Assembly (NCBI RefSeq): GCF_017310035.1
Contig: NZ_CP022296.1
Span: 2,046,001-2,110,000, forward strand
Length of the DNA: 64,000 nt
Source of the DNA: Nocardioides sp. S5
GTDB lineage: Bacteria > Actinomycetota > Actinomycetes > Propionibacteriales > Nocardioidaceae
Reading direction: 5' to 3'
This document shows positions 9,816-19,248 of the stretch, piece after piece. Numbering within the stretch: the first letter of the stretch is position 1; every line of letters starts with the position of its first letter. The notes beneath the pieces were generated by a model, which worked only from the letters and a program-made list of their open reading frames with translations, made no database searches and was not told the origin of the DNA. The position numbers and the translations under genes are program-made.

Positions 9816-10685
9816 ATGAAGGTTCTTGACCCGGGTCAGGGAGTCGTACTCCCGCAGGCCATGTGGCTCTGCTACTCGACGATCGCCAAGGCCTCCGGCC
9901 TCGCCGCCGAGGAGGTCTTCAGCCTTGTCCTGCCGCAGGAGTTGCGATCGCAGGCGCCGTCGGATGGGGCGCATGCCAAGCAGGCCCTGTCTGCGCTGGT
10001 TGAGTTCGGGCTCGTGTCCTCGGACGATGGCCTGCTTAGCGCTGAAACATTGGACGCTGCGGGATTCCTACGCCGACTGCGCTACCAGGTAGTACGCCCC
10101 CCAGCGGACGTGTCTGAGTCCTTCGACGGGGCATCGGACCTTCGTTCAGGACTTATCTGGTTGATGACACAAAGCCCCTTGGTGCCGCTGCACTGGAAGA
10201 GCAACGTGCAGGTGGCCATGCCGCCTGGTCTGTTCACAAACGACACGCGATGGAACAACTTCCCCACGTGGGCAACAACGCTTGGCTTCGCCCGCCCCGC
10301 GCTTCGGGCCCTTGTGCCGGCAGATGCAGCCAACAGGGCACACCTGGTGGCAGATCCGACAGAGGCGATTCTCGATGTCATCGCACACCCGTCCTCCGAA
10401 CGACTGCCCACTGGCGTCCAGATTCCGGTGGCGTCCTTCATGGCCTTCTTGAGACGAGAGCTCCCTGTTCTGCCGGGCCACCCCTCAGCGACCTATGAGG
10501 GAATAGAGAGCGATCCTCAGGATCAGCTTGCGGCCGTCGGACTGGCTCTCAACAGCGCCGAGGCGCGAGGTGTTCTCACAATGGGTTACCAGTCGGACCC
10601 GACCGGCGTTTTGGCCCTGCCGGACAGCGGGCGGAAGGCAGGCGCCAGGTACGTCTCAACCATTCAGATTGAGGCAGGCAAGTGA
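9816..10685 (+). CDS. dpdG: DpdG, Dpd system protein of unknown biochemical role
   Basis: A 289-residue soluble-looking protein. The ATG directly abuts the dpdF stop codon, and its TGA is overlapped by the next start (GTGA). I see no catalytic motif. The N-terminus (~15-85: LCYSTIAKASGLAAEEV, then a short basic stretch) could be a winged-helix-like region, a guess from helix patterning. It is assigned as DpdG because it lies between the RecQ-like DpdF and the large ATPase DpdH, in the order the gene names reflect, and has a plausible length. It is probably a structural or adaptor subunit working with DpdH. Confidence 0.75.
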   Translation: MKVLDPGQGVVLPQAMWLCYSTIAKASGLAAEEVFSLVLPQELRSQAPSDGAHAKQALSALVEFGLVSSDDGLLSAETLDAAGFLRRLRYQVVRPPADVSESFDGASDLRSGLIWLMTQSPLVPLHWKSNVQVAMPPGLFTNDTRWNNFPTWATTLGFARPALRALVPADAANRAHLVADPTEAILDVIAHPSSERLPTGVQIPVASFMAFLRRELPVLPGHPSATYEGIESDPQDQLAAVGLALNSAEARGVLTMGYQSDPTGVLALPDSGRKAGARYVSTIQIEAGK

Positions 10686-13678
10686 GCACTCTTCCGATTG
10701 GCTTCACCTGTTGGCAGGCAGAGTCGGTTGCTGCCACCATCCCAACGGAGGCGGCAACCCCCTCCGATCAGGTCCTGCTGGCAACCCACTCGCCGCTGCG
10801 CATCCGGCGCGAAGGTGCGACGACTCAAAAGCAAGCCGAATTCGTCTCCGAGCACGATGTCGTGAGGGAGTTCCTGACCTCGACGCCGAACGCCGGCGTG
10901 CTGATTGCGCCTGTTCTCGGCGAGTCCGGGGCCGGCAAGTCGCACCTCGTACGGTGGGCCAACGCAAACATTCCCCGCGTCGGGGGTCGGCACGTCATCT
11001 ACCTGCAGAAGACGCAGACCAGCCTTCGGGACGTTGTCGAGCAACTCCTGAGCGGCAAGACCGGGCCAGCCTTCGACGAGATTCGTCGGCAGGTTTCGGG
11101 TCTCGGCACTGCTATCTCCATCGAGGAGATGGAACGAAAGATCCTGGCCGAGCTCGCTGAAGCGCTTCGCTCACGCGAGCCCCAGGGGTTTCTCGACAAG
11201 CCACTGGTCGGGGAGCGAGGACTAGCCCTGCTCTTCCTTGACCCACTCTTCCGAGAGCACCTGCTGCGTCCCGGGTCATTCATCAACAGACGTGCGGTAC
11301 ACGCGCTCAACGGTCGTGATCCCGATGAGCCTGATGTCCCGCTGGAGTTCACGGTTGACGAACTTCCGCTGGACATCACCGACGTCGCCAATCTGGCCGA
11401 CGCATCGAGGGCTGCTCAGAACCTGTTCAAGCAGGTCGTAGTCAACACAGACATGCAACTTGAGGCCGTCAGGATTCTGAACGACTCCCTCGACCTCGCA
11501 GTCATGAAGGCCGCCAATCTGGGTGTCGGGAACGTCAACCGAGCCTTTATGAAGCTCCGTGAAGAGTTGGTCGGCGAAGAGATCGTGCTCCTGATCGAGG
11601 ACGTCGCGCTGATCCAGGGTGTCAGACGCGACCTACTGGACGCGATTCACGAGTCCAGCATTGTTCAGGGGCAGGAGAAGTACGCGACGGTGCGGACGCT
11701 CCTTGCGGTTACACCGTCGTACTACAGAGAGAACCTGCCCGAGACGTTTCGAACTCGCGCAGAGGCAAGTTCGCCGAGTTACGTCGTTGACGTGCAGATT
11801 GACGGCGCCAAGACGAACGACGCGGACCTTGTCGACTTCGTTGGTCGCTACCTGAACGCGGCTCGGCTCGGTAAAGATGTCCTTGAGGCAGAGATGTCTG
11901 CTAACAAGGCCGCTCCCAACGCCTGTGACGCCTGCCCGTTCAGCGACTCCTGCCACAGCACTTTCGGTACTTCCGAGGCCGGGCACGGTCTGTACCCCTA
12001 CAACGAACCCGCGGTGCTGCGCGCGGTGCGCGCATGCGTCGACCCGGACAACCCGCAACTCTTCAGCCCGCGGCGGGTCCTTGCCGGTGCTGTACGCGAG
12101 GTACTGATGGATGCCGCCGGGCAGTTGCCCCGTGGTGACTTTCCGCCGGGCCGACTCCTGGGCGAGCGAACTCGAACTGCCGGCCTTCCAGCGCTTCCAC
12201 TCGCTGTTCGTCAGCGTCTGGAAGAGGACTACCCGAAGGACTTGGCGCCGCGGCTTGAGTCCATGCTCGCCTTCTGGGGGAAGGCCGGTACGCGGCCCAT
12301 CCCAGACGCGGTCTTCACGACGTTTGGTCTTGACCCGATCGCCTCGGGCGATGGTTCGGATCTAGTCGAGGAGCCTGAGTCGACGGGCCGCGACGAGGCT
12401 GCGCGTCGGGCCACGGCGGACGGGTTGCCGAAATCCGTCCAGCGGCAACTCGAGGCTATCGAGGAATGGTCGGCAAAGGACAAGACGCTTCCTCAGGACA
12501 TGGCGCGCGTCATCCGCTCCCTGGTCCGCGAGGCCGTCCTCGCCCGCGTTGAGTGGTTCGATCCGGTCATTAAGTCTCCGGATACCGAAACCATCAAGCG
12601 AGCCGTGCCGGACAACGCGCGAAGCATCTCGATCGAAGGCGCGCAGGAAGGAATCGGTCAAGGCGTCGAACCGATTGTGCGGCTTAAGCGGACTGCCCGA
12701 AATGCGGTGCTACTTCAAGGCTTGATCCTGATCCAGTCCGGCTTTGCAGACCTCTCAGGAGATGCACTCGCGCGGCTCGACGCCTTGGCGGTGGGTGCAG
12801 TGCCCGCAGCCCGGGCGCGCATCCTCGCTGCAATGGAATACGACGAAGTTGCGATGGTCGCAGCCGCGCGTTCCCTCATCATTGGCGCACTTGCGTGCGG
12901 CCACATTGCATCGACGGCCCGTGATGTCGACCTAATTCGCGCGGTGGCGTGGCGCGGCGACATGGCCCGCGAGGACGTCGCCAGTCGTCACCCCCAGTGG
13001 GCCGACAGCCATCGGGGATACATGGCAGAGCGGGGCGCAGCCGTTGAGCGTTTCCTCGGTGGCATCGGCGCGGCACAGGGTGCCGGAGGCGTGCACGCGC
13101 TCGACAGCGTGCGCCTCACGAAGCTGGTGAAGGCCGCCAGATCCCAACTCGACGAACTTCCAACCTCGGTTCCCACTTGGTGCGCGGACGCCAACCGCAA
13201 ACTCAGCATCCTGGTTCAGGTCGCGCCCGCCCAGATCTCTTACTGGTCGGACCTCGTTCGGCGTGTGCGGCGATTGCTTCCGGAATCCGAGTCATACATC
13301 GACACCGTTGACGCCGTTGTACTCGCTGCGCGCGAAGGCCAGGCCCAAGGCCTCGTCAAGGTCAAGGACCTTCCGGCGCTGGAGCAGGCGAATGAGGCCG
13401 CGCGCAGACTGGACGCACGAGGGTTGACCGAGGTCGAGAAGGCGCTTGCCGGTGCTACGGGCCAGGACGGGGTGGCCCTGGCGCGTCACCTCGGTCCATC
13501 AGTCGGGAGAGATCTGAAGCTCATCGCCGAGTATCTGGAAGAGACAGAACGCTGGGTCGAGTCCGGAATCAGCGACGCGGAGATTGATCCGGGCGCCAAG
13601 ATCGATATCGACGAAGCAATCGACGGCCAAGTAACGCGCTGGCTGAACATCCTCTCGAACGGGGCAGAAAATGACTGA
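10682..13678 (+). CDS. dpdH: DpdH, large P-loop ATPase with cysteine cluster
   Basis: A 998-residue protein starting at a GTG that overlaps the dpdG stop. The N-terminal third holds a P-loop, GESGAGKS (~80-87), and a later acidic strand, IVLLIEDVALIQG (~302), which may be the Walker B element of an AAA/STAND-like ATPase. Cysteines at ~415, 418, 424 and 452 (C-x2-C-x5-C-x27-C) look like a zinc or Fe-S site. The C-terminal half is mostly helical with long charged stretches. The stop overlaps dpdI by 8 nt. DpdH is among the conserved Dpd accessory proteins attributed to restriction; its exact action is not established. The family call rests on P-loop, size and position. Confidence 0.82.
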   Translation: MSTLPIGFTCWQAESVAATIPTEAATPSDQVLLATHSPLRIRREGATTQKQAEFVSEHDVVREFLTSTPNAGVLIAPVLGESGAGKSHLVRWANANIPRVGGRHVIYLQKTQTSLRDVVEQLLSGKTGPAFDEIRRQVSGLGTAISIEEMERKILAELAEALRSREPQGFLDKPLVGERGLALLFLDPLFREHLLRPGSFINRRAVHALNGRDPDEPDVPLEFTVDELPLDITDVANLADASRAAQNLFKQVVVNTDMQLEAVRILNDSLDLAVMKAANLGVGNVNRAFMKLREELVGEEIVLLIEDVALIQGVRRDLLDAIHESSIVQGQEKYATVRTLLAVTPSYYRENLPETFRTRAEASSPSYVVDVQIDGAKTNDADLVDFVGRYLNAARLGKDVLEAEMSANKAAPNACDACPFSDSCHSTFGTSEAGHGLYPYNEPAVLRAVRACVDPDNPQLFSPRRVLAGAVREVLMDAAGQLPRGDFPPGRLLGERTRTAGLPALPLAVRQRLEEDYPKDLAPRLESMLAFWGKAGTRPIPDAVFTTFGLDPIASGDGSDLVEEPESTGRDEAARRATADGLPKSVQRQLEAIEEWSAKDKTLPQDMARVIRSLVREAVLARVEWFDPVIKSPDTETIKRAVPDNARSISIEGAQEGIGQGVEPIVRLKRTARNAVLLQGLILIQSGFADLSGDALARLDALAVGAVPAARARILAAMEYDEVAMVAAARSLIIGALACGHIASTARDVDLIRAVAWRGDMAREDVASRHPQWADSHRGYMAERGAAVERFLGGIGAAQGAGGVHALDSVRLTKLVKAARSQLDELPTSVPTWCADANRKLSILVQVAPAQISYWSDLVRRVRRLLPESESYIDTVDAVVLAAREGQAQGLVKVKDLPALEQANEAARRLDARGLTEVEKALAGATGQDGVALARHLGPSVGRDLKLIAEYLEETERWVESGISDAEIDPGAKIDIDEAIDGQVTRWLNILSNGAEND

Positions 13679-14345
13679 GCCGCAGCCTGTCGGCCTGCTC
13701 GTTCGGGCAAAACGACTTACGAGCCTGGCCCGACAGGCACGCGAAGGCGCCGAGGCCATCCAGGACCACACGCGGACTGAGACCGCCCTGGACAAACTCG
13801 ACGGAGCGCTGAGCGAACTTGAGGCAGCGGTCAAGCTTGAGTCCAAGCTGGTCAACAGTGGCGTGACATCCGCGAGCGGATTAGACCTGACCAAAGCCCC
13901 GAAGGATCTGCAGAGGCACATCGCGAGCGTTGGGCGACCGAGCCCGCAACTGCTAACGGCTCGAGCAAACGACGCCGCCAAGGCCGCCCGTGCACTCTCG
14001 GATTCCGCAACCACGGCCTGGGCGACCTGGTCGCAAGCTCGACTCAACGCTCTGCCGATCGACCGCATGGCTCGGCTCGGGTTTGAGCGACGCGGCGTCG
14101 AATTGCGCGTCGAGTCCCTGAAACGCATCGCGGGCGCGCCTCCGACGGCCGACAACGTGGACACGTTCCTTGAGACCTACGAGGCGGTGTCGTCGCGTCT
14201 GGCGAAGGTGACCCCGGAGGGCCCGCTGGACGCCCTTCTGGCGAAGTTGCCGTGTCACCTCGACGAGCTCACAGACGATGAGTTGCGACTGTTGCGGGTC
14301 GAGCACCCTGACATCGGCGCACAGATCGTTCTGAGGGTCGAATGA
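13671..14345 (+). CDS. dpdI: DpdI, small helical Dpd protein
   Basis: A 224-residue, strongly helical protein with no membrane segment or catalytic motif that I can see. Heptad-like patterning is clearest around 40-65 (DKLDGALSELEAAVKLESKL) and 95-120, suggesting a coiled coil and a scaffold or adaptor role. It overlaps the dpdH end by 8 nt and shares ATGA with the dpdJ start, so production is likely coupled to both. The name rests on its place between the DpdH ATPase and the DpdJ helicase; sequence alone would leave it hypothetical. Confidence 0.72.
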   Translation: MTEPQPVGLLVRAKRLTSLARQAREGAEAIQDHTRTETALDKLDGALSELEAAVKLESKLVNSGVTSASGLDLTKAPKDLQRHIASVGRPSPQLLTARANDAAKAARALSDSATTAWATWSQARLNALPIDRMARLGFERRGVELRVESLKRIAGAPPTADNVDTFLETYEAVSSRLAKVTPEGPLDALLAKLPCHLDELTDDELRLLRVEHPDIGAQIVLRVE

Positions 14346-17300
14346 CTTCGGTGAACGAAGAGCGGCTGGGGGGCCTGCTCAGCCGACTGGAGGATCTCGA
14401 ACTGCCCCTCCTCGCTTGGGGCGTGGTGGACGGCTTCCTGAGCGAAGACGACGTCATCAGGGCCATCGACGAACAACGGATTGTCGAGTTCGCCGCAGGC
14501 AGCACTGAGGTACCCTCCGCGGGGGAGTACCTCGAAGTCCTGGTGGACCGTGGACTTCTCTTCCGGCAGCCAACCGGCGATCTGCGCTATCGCACACGAT
14601 TCGCCGAGACTCTTCGACTGCTCCGTCTGCTTCGCCAGTTGTGGCCCCCCAGGGACACCAATGCCGACGGTTGGTGGCGGTCATACGCCCCATTGGTTGC
14701 GGACTATCGCCTGCGGGTCTCGCCGCGGCGGTACCCGAAGCGCGAACTGGACGTCGATCAGGTAGCGACCACACTCCAGACGTCCGTGAGTTGGTCGACC
14801 GAGCAGGACGCGATGTTGCGACGCGTCGTGGGAACGTCGAAGCTCGCGCCATTCCAGTTCCGTGCGACGGAGTCTGTCCTCGCCGCCATCGCAGCGGAGC
14901 GGCCGACCGCGCGGATCGTGACCGCAGGGACTGGTTCCGGCAAAACCTTGGCTTTCTATCTTCCCGCGTTGCTCGATCTGGCAACCGGAGGTGGGAGGCG
15001 GCGGGGACCGCACACGTTGGCGCTGTACCCGCGCATTGAACTGCTTCGTGATCAGGCCCGCGAAGCGATGCTGGTTGGAGAGCGCGCGGGCTTGATCGGC
15101 GCGCAGACGCCTCGGCCGTTGCGAATTGCGCTGCTTTACGGATCGACGCCGCGCAACACCGACTTTCAGCGCGGGACGGTGAGGGGATGGAGTCGGAGTG
15201 CTGCTGGCTGGGTTTCGCCCTTCTTCCCGTGCCTCGAGGACAACTGCACTGGCGAACAGGTATGGCTCGATGCCGACCGAGCGTCAGGTATTGAACGGCT
15301 CGCCTGCGCGACGTGTGGACGTGCCACCGCAGATGGAGCGCTGGCCATCACTCGTGAATCGATCGTCAGTCTCCCGCCCGACATTCTCTTCAGCACAACG
15401 GAGATGCTGAGCAAGCAAGCCACATCGTCCAAACTGGGTCCGCTTCTTGGCTGGAAGGGACCCATCGGGATCCGACTCGTGTTGCTCGACGAGGCACACA
15501 CGTACGCAGGTGTGCACGGAGCGCAGGTGGCGTACATGTTGCGTCGATGGCGACATGCGCTCAGACAGTGGGGCCCGGACAGTCCGGTTGTGGTCGGACT
15601 GTCCGCAACCCTCCGAGATGCCGGCGAGTTCTTCTCGACGCTCACCGGCGTCGACCGCGGCGACGTCGAAGTTATCGCCCCGGCACCGAATGAACTTGCT
15701 CCCATCAGCCGTGACTACGGGGTGGTCCTCCGAGGCGATCCGCTATCCGGTGCCGCGCTGCTCTCCACAACCATTCAAGCGCTCATGCTTGTCGGGCGCA
15801 TGATGGACCGGACTCCGCAGTTGTTCGGTTCGGTCGCATTCGCATTCACCGATGACCTGGATGTCATCAACCGTCTCTACGACAACCTGCGCGATGCCGA
15901 AGGCGCTTCGCCCCTCGGGCGTTCACGTGGCCAGGTGCTTGGCAGTCTGCGTGATCCGGGCCACCCGCACGCTGGCAAGCGGTACGACGACGGGCAGTCA
16001 TGGGACCTTGCGAACCGTCTGGGGCGCATGGCTGGACCGCTGAGGATTGCCCGGACTTCGTCACAAGACAGTGGCGTTGATGGGTCCGCGGATGTGGTGG
16101 TGGCTACGTCTTCTCTTGAGGTCGGCTTCAACGATCCGCGGGTCGGAGTGGTGCTTCAACACAAGGCCCCGCGCGACATGGCGTCATTCCTTCAGAGAAG
16201 GGGCCGAGCAGGGCGTCGCCTGGAGATGCGGCCGCTGACGCTTGTCGTCCTGTCGGACTACGGGCGAGACCGTGCGGCATACCAGTCCTATGAACAGTTG
16301 CTGGAACCGGAACTTCGAGCTCGCGCGATTCCGGTCGGCAACCGCTTCGTGGTTAAGATCCAGGCCGCTCATGCCCTTCTCGACTGGATTGCTCGTGTGG
16401 GTTCCGTGGACGCGCGCTCGTTTGCGTCACCTCCGTGGTCGTCCCAAGTGCCGGACCCGTCGAGGGTGGTCAACCTTCTTCGCGACCTCCTAAATTCGGC
16501 ATCGCGGCAGGACGAACTGAAGCTCCATGTGCAGCGGGCGTTGGCGGTCAGTCCGGACGAGGCGAACGCCGCGCTCTGGGAGGAACCCCGCTCGCTCATG
16601 CTGTCCGTCGTGCCGACCTTGCTTCGTCGACTTGAGAACAGTTGGCAGGCCCTTCCTGGATTGTCGGACGCCGGAGCCGTTGCCGGCCAGCCCCTGCCCG
16701 AGTTCCTCACGGGGACTCTCTTCGATTCGCTCAATACGCCGGATGTCATCCTCGCGATGCCCTCTGATTTCCGCTCGGGAGAACCGCAGACAATGGCGAT
16801 CGGGCAAGCCATGAGGGAAGCGGTCCCCGGGCGGGTAAGCCGCAGATTCGGCCACGCCCACGCCTCACACCGGACTTGGCTGCCGATCCCCGACGTCGGC
16901 GACATACTCGAGCTTCGAGCCATTGTATCCAAGGGGCATGCGCTGGGGGAGTGGGCGGATCTCTCTGGCGAGCACTTCATCGTCGTTCGCCCACTGGAAC
17001 TGCAGTTGTCGGCCCCGCCCCGCGACGTCGCAGACACGTCGTCCGCCCGCCCGATCTGGCGATCCGGTTTCTCCTTTACGCAGGCTTCGCTCCAGGAGAT
17101 GGACGTTCCCACGCCATCTGCCTGGGCTGGGTTGATCTCACAGTTCGCGTTTGCGCTTCATGTTTCGGGCAGCCCTGTGACGGTTCGCCGGTTCTGCGTG
17201 GGGGCACACGGCGAGTTGGTCACGCAGGACGCCCGCGGCCCAGCCCGTAGAGCCCTCACCGTGCGCTACGCACACGAGGGGAAGCCTGCAGCACTCGGGT

Positions 17301-18733
17301 TCGAACTCGAGGCCGATGCACTCATCGTTGAGGGCTACGTACCGTCCTCGCGCGACCGCGGAGAACTCCTGAATTCGGCGGCTTGGCGCACGCTCTGCTT
17401 CCGCCGTCGCGTCCTGGAGGACTCGACGTTGGACGGGATCGCAAATCACTTCCAGCGCCGCTGGTTGGTCGAGGTGTATCTCTATGCCTATGCGCAACTG
17501 CGCCTCCGTGGGTCTTCGTCCGGGGACGCGACGGACGCGTTGCGCGGGGGCGTCTGGGCCGCCGATCTGGCTGCGTTCCTCGCCAGTGCATATCGGTCAG
17601 ACGACCCTGCGCTGGTTTCGAATCAGCGCATCCTTAGCGACCTTGAGCATCTGTCTGGTCACGCCGACGTCCAGGCTGCGATTGAGGGGCATTCGTCCCT
17701 GCTGACGGACGCCCAGCTCGGGCACGAAACTGCCGACCTTTGGCGGCGGGCATTCGCAGACACACTTGCTGCGGCGTTGCTGGACGCCACGTTCGAGACC
17801 ATTCCGGATGCTCAGGAGTCGGACCTCGTTGCCGACGTTGTTTTCGACAGCGAGCACTTGGACCGGTTCCAGGTCATTGTCTCGGAAACCTCTGTCGGCG
17901 GGCTCGGGGTGATGGAGGCCCTCAGCCGGTCATACGCAGTGGATCCGCGGCGCTTCTGGGAGGCCGTGGGACGTGCGGTTGGGAGGTCAGACGCGGAGGA
18001 AACCGATCGGTCCATGCGGATCGCCCTCGCACAGCTTGACGATCCGAGTTCACGGTTCACGACCGCTGTGGGCGATTTCAGAGCCGGCACCGATTCAGCA
18101 TCTCTCGACATCGCGTTCTCGGAGCTTCGAGAGGCGTGGACGCAGTTCGACGGACCGCCGACGCATCTGGCCCTGTCCACGTTCGCTGCGCGCCTTCTCC
18201 GTCCTGGCGCTCGACCTCAAATCGATCGACGCGTGTCCTGGCTCGCGACCAAGTGGCTTGAGGTTGAAGCTGAGGTTGGCATTGAGGTTGACGCTCGAAC
18301 GCTGGCGTACTTCGGTGCGTCCGGGCTACTTGGTGAATCGATCGCGCCGTTGAACTTGGATTCCGCATTCAGCATGCTGTGGCCCCGGGGCTACGACGCG
18401 CGAAACCAGCGTCTGCAGTACTGGCAGCCATTTAGGGATGACGTGCTGATTGAGCGACTGATCTTGGACGATGTTGTCCGTGACCGAGCGGTCGCGATCG
18501 ACGTCACCAGCGCGGACTGGATGCAGGAGTACCGGACGGCCTTGTCCGCCGACGGACGCGTGCGACTTACCGCTCCGGACTCAGCCCGTTCTGGACTTGC
18601 CGTCGCGATCAGGACTTGTCTTGCAACTCCGATCGAGCGGACGGGTTTGCGTGTCTATCCCCGACTTGAAGGAGTCGACCGACGGTTCGGCCTTTGGAAC
18701 GCACGCGTGGCGTTCGCGGAGGAGTTGCAATGA
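14342..18733 (+). CDS. dpdJ: DpdJ, very large DEAH-type helicase
   Basis: A 1463-residue superfamily 2 helicase. Motifs in order: TAGTGSGKT (~195), LLDEAHTY (~382), VGLSATLRD (~418), VVVATSSLEVGFND (~585) and QRRGRAGRR (~618). Between motifs I and II, two cysteine pairs, C-x4-C (~296) and C-x2-C (~321), look like an inserted zinc ribbon. About 800 C-terminal residues carry no motif I know. The layout (Lhr/DrmA-like helicase followed by a PLD-type protein) recalls DISARM DrmA-DrmC, but the surrounding transglycosylase and preQ0 genes place it in Dpd. It overlaps dpdI (ATGA) and dpdK (ATGA). It probably drives DNA translocation or unwinding in restriction. Confidence 0.86.
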   Translation: MTSVNEERLGGLLSRLEDLELPLLAWGVVDGFLSEDDVIRAIDEQRIVEFAAGSTEVPSAGEYLEVLVDRGLLFRQPTGDLRYRTRFAETLRLLRLLRQLWPPRDTNADGWWRSYAPLVADYRLRVSPRRYPKRELDVDQVATTLQTSVSWSTEQDAMLRRVVGTSKLAPFQFRATESVLAAIAAERPTARIVTAGTGSGKTLAFYLPALLDLATGGGRRRGPHTLALYPRIELLRDQAREAMLVGERAGLIGAQTPRPLRIALLYGSTPRNTDFQRGTVRGWSRSAAGWVSPFFPCLEDNCTGEQVWLDADRASGIERLACATCGRATADGALAITRESIVSLPPDILFSTTEMLSKQATSSKLGPLLGWKGPIGIRLVLLDEAHTYAGVHGAQVAYMLRRWRHALRQWGPDSPVVVGLSATLRDAGEFFSTLTGVDRGDVEVIAPAPNELAPISRDYGVVLRGDPLSGAALLSTTIQALMLVGRMMDRTPQLFGSVAFAFTDDLDVINRLYDNLRDAEGASPLGRSRGQVLGSLRDPGHPHAGKRYDDGQSWDLANRLGRMAGPLRIARTSSQDSGVDGSADVVVATSSLEVGFNDPRVGVVLQHKAPRDMASFLQRRGRAGRRLEMRPLTLVVLSDYGRDRAAYQSYEQLLEPELRARAIPVGNRFVVKIQAAHALLDWIARVGSVDARSFASPPWSSQVPDPSRVVNLLRDLLNSASRQDELKLHVQRALAVSPDEANAALWEEPRSLMLSVVPTLLRRLENSWQALPGLSDAGAVAGQPLPEFLTGTLFDSLNTPDVILAMPSDFRSGEPQTMAIGQAMREAVPGRVSRRFGHAHASHRTWLPIPDVGDILELRAIVSKGHALGEWADLSGEHFIVVRPLELQLSAPPRDVADTSSARPIWRSGFSFTQASLQEMDVPTPSAWAGLISQFAFALHVSGSPVTVRRFCVGAHGELVTQDARGPARRALTVRYAHEGKPAALGFELEADALIVEGYVPSSRDRGELLNSAAWRTLCFRRRVLEDSTLDGIANHFQRRWLVEVYLYAYAQLRLRGSSSGDATDALRGGVWAADLAAFLASAYRSDDPALVSNQRILSDLEHLSGHADVQAAIEGHSSLLTDAQLGHETADLWRRAFADTLAAALLDATFETIPDAQESDLVADVVFDSEHLDRFQVIVSETSVGGLGVMEALSRSYAVDPRRFWEAVGRAVGRSDAEETDRSMRIALAQLDDPSSRFTTAVGDFRAGTDSASLDIAFSELREAWTQFDGPPTHLALSTFAARLLRPGARPQIDRRVSWLATKWLEVEAEVGIEVDARTLAYFGASGLLGESIAPLNLDSAFSMLWPRGYDARNQRLQYWQPFRDDVLIERLILDDVVRDRAVAIDVTSADWMQEYRTALSADGRVRLTAPDSARSGLAVAIRTCLATPIERTGLRVYPRLEGVDRRFGLWNARVAFAEELQ

Positions 18734-19248
18734 CGGATCGGCTTCAGCGGACCGTGCGGACTCGGCCTCGAAACGGGCTGGCCATCGCCGACGTACTGGC
18801 GGGTGTCTTCGCATCCGAGTTGTGTTCACCAAGCCCAGAGCTGTGGCTGGTGAGCGGATGGGTCAGCGATGTCATGGTCCTCGATAACTCTTCGCGCCAG
18901 TTCGACGGCCTGATCGGGCACGATGCGGGTTCGAGTCTGACTCTGTCTGACGTCCTTCGCATCTTGGTATTGAAGGGAACCGACGTGCACGTGGCCCTCC
19001 GCGACGTCGACCACAACCACGACTTCCTCAGGCGACTCGGAAGCGAGCCAAGAATCCACACGTACCTGAGTGCGGATCTGCACGAGAAGATCCTGGTCGG
19101 CTGGGACTGGACGCTAAAGGGCTCCATGAACTTCACATGGAATGGCCTGCAGCGAAACGAGGAAAGCATCGATCTGCAGGTGGGACCCACTGTCGCTTCG
19201 ACTCAGCGACTGGAGTTGCGAACTCGCTGGCTTGGCGGCGGCGAATGA
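18730..19248 (+). CDS. dpdK: DpdK, phospholipase D-like putative nuclease
   Basis: A 172-residue single-domain PLD-family protein. The signature is H-x-K at ~118-120 followed by GSMNFTWNG (~132), the usual HKD half-site plus GS-N-F-T strand. The conserved Asp sits one residue further from the Lys than in the classical H-x-K-x4-D spacing (five residues between). A single half-site implies an active dimer, as in bacterial Nuc-type enzymes. The start chosen is ATG 18730, which overlaps the dpdJ stop in ATGA; the longer open frame upstream has no support. DpdK is the best candidate for the DNA-cutting subunit, but cleavage is inferred from the family. Confidence 0.87.
   Translation: MTDRLQRTVRTRPRNGLAIADVLAGVFASELCSPSPELWLVSGWVSDVMVLDNSSRQFDGLIGHDAGSSLTLSDVLRILVLKGTDVHVALRDVDHNHDFLRRLGSEPRIHTYLSADLHEKILVGWDWTLKGSMNFTWNGLQRNEESIDLQVGPTVASTQRLELRTRWLGGGE

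Noticed and set aside
4040..19248. DISARM defence system (SNF2 helicase, large helicase, PLD)
   Set aside because: No DISARM methyltransferase is present, and the genes are fused to a TGT-like dpdA, DGQHR partners and preQ0 synthesis, which identify Dpd.
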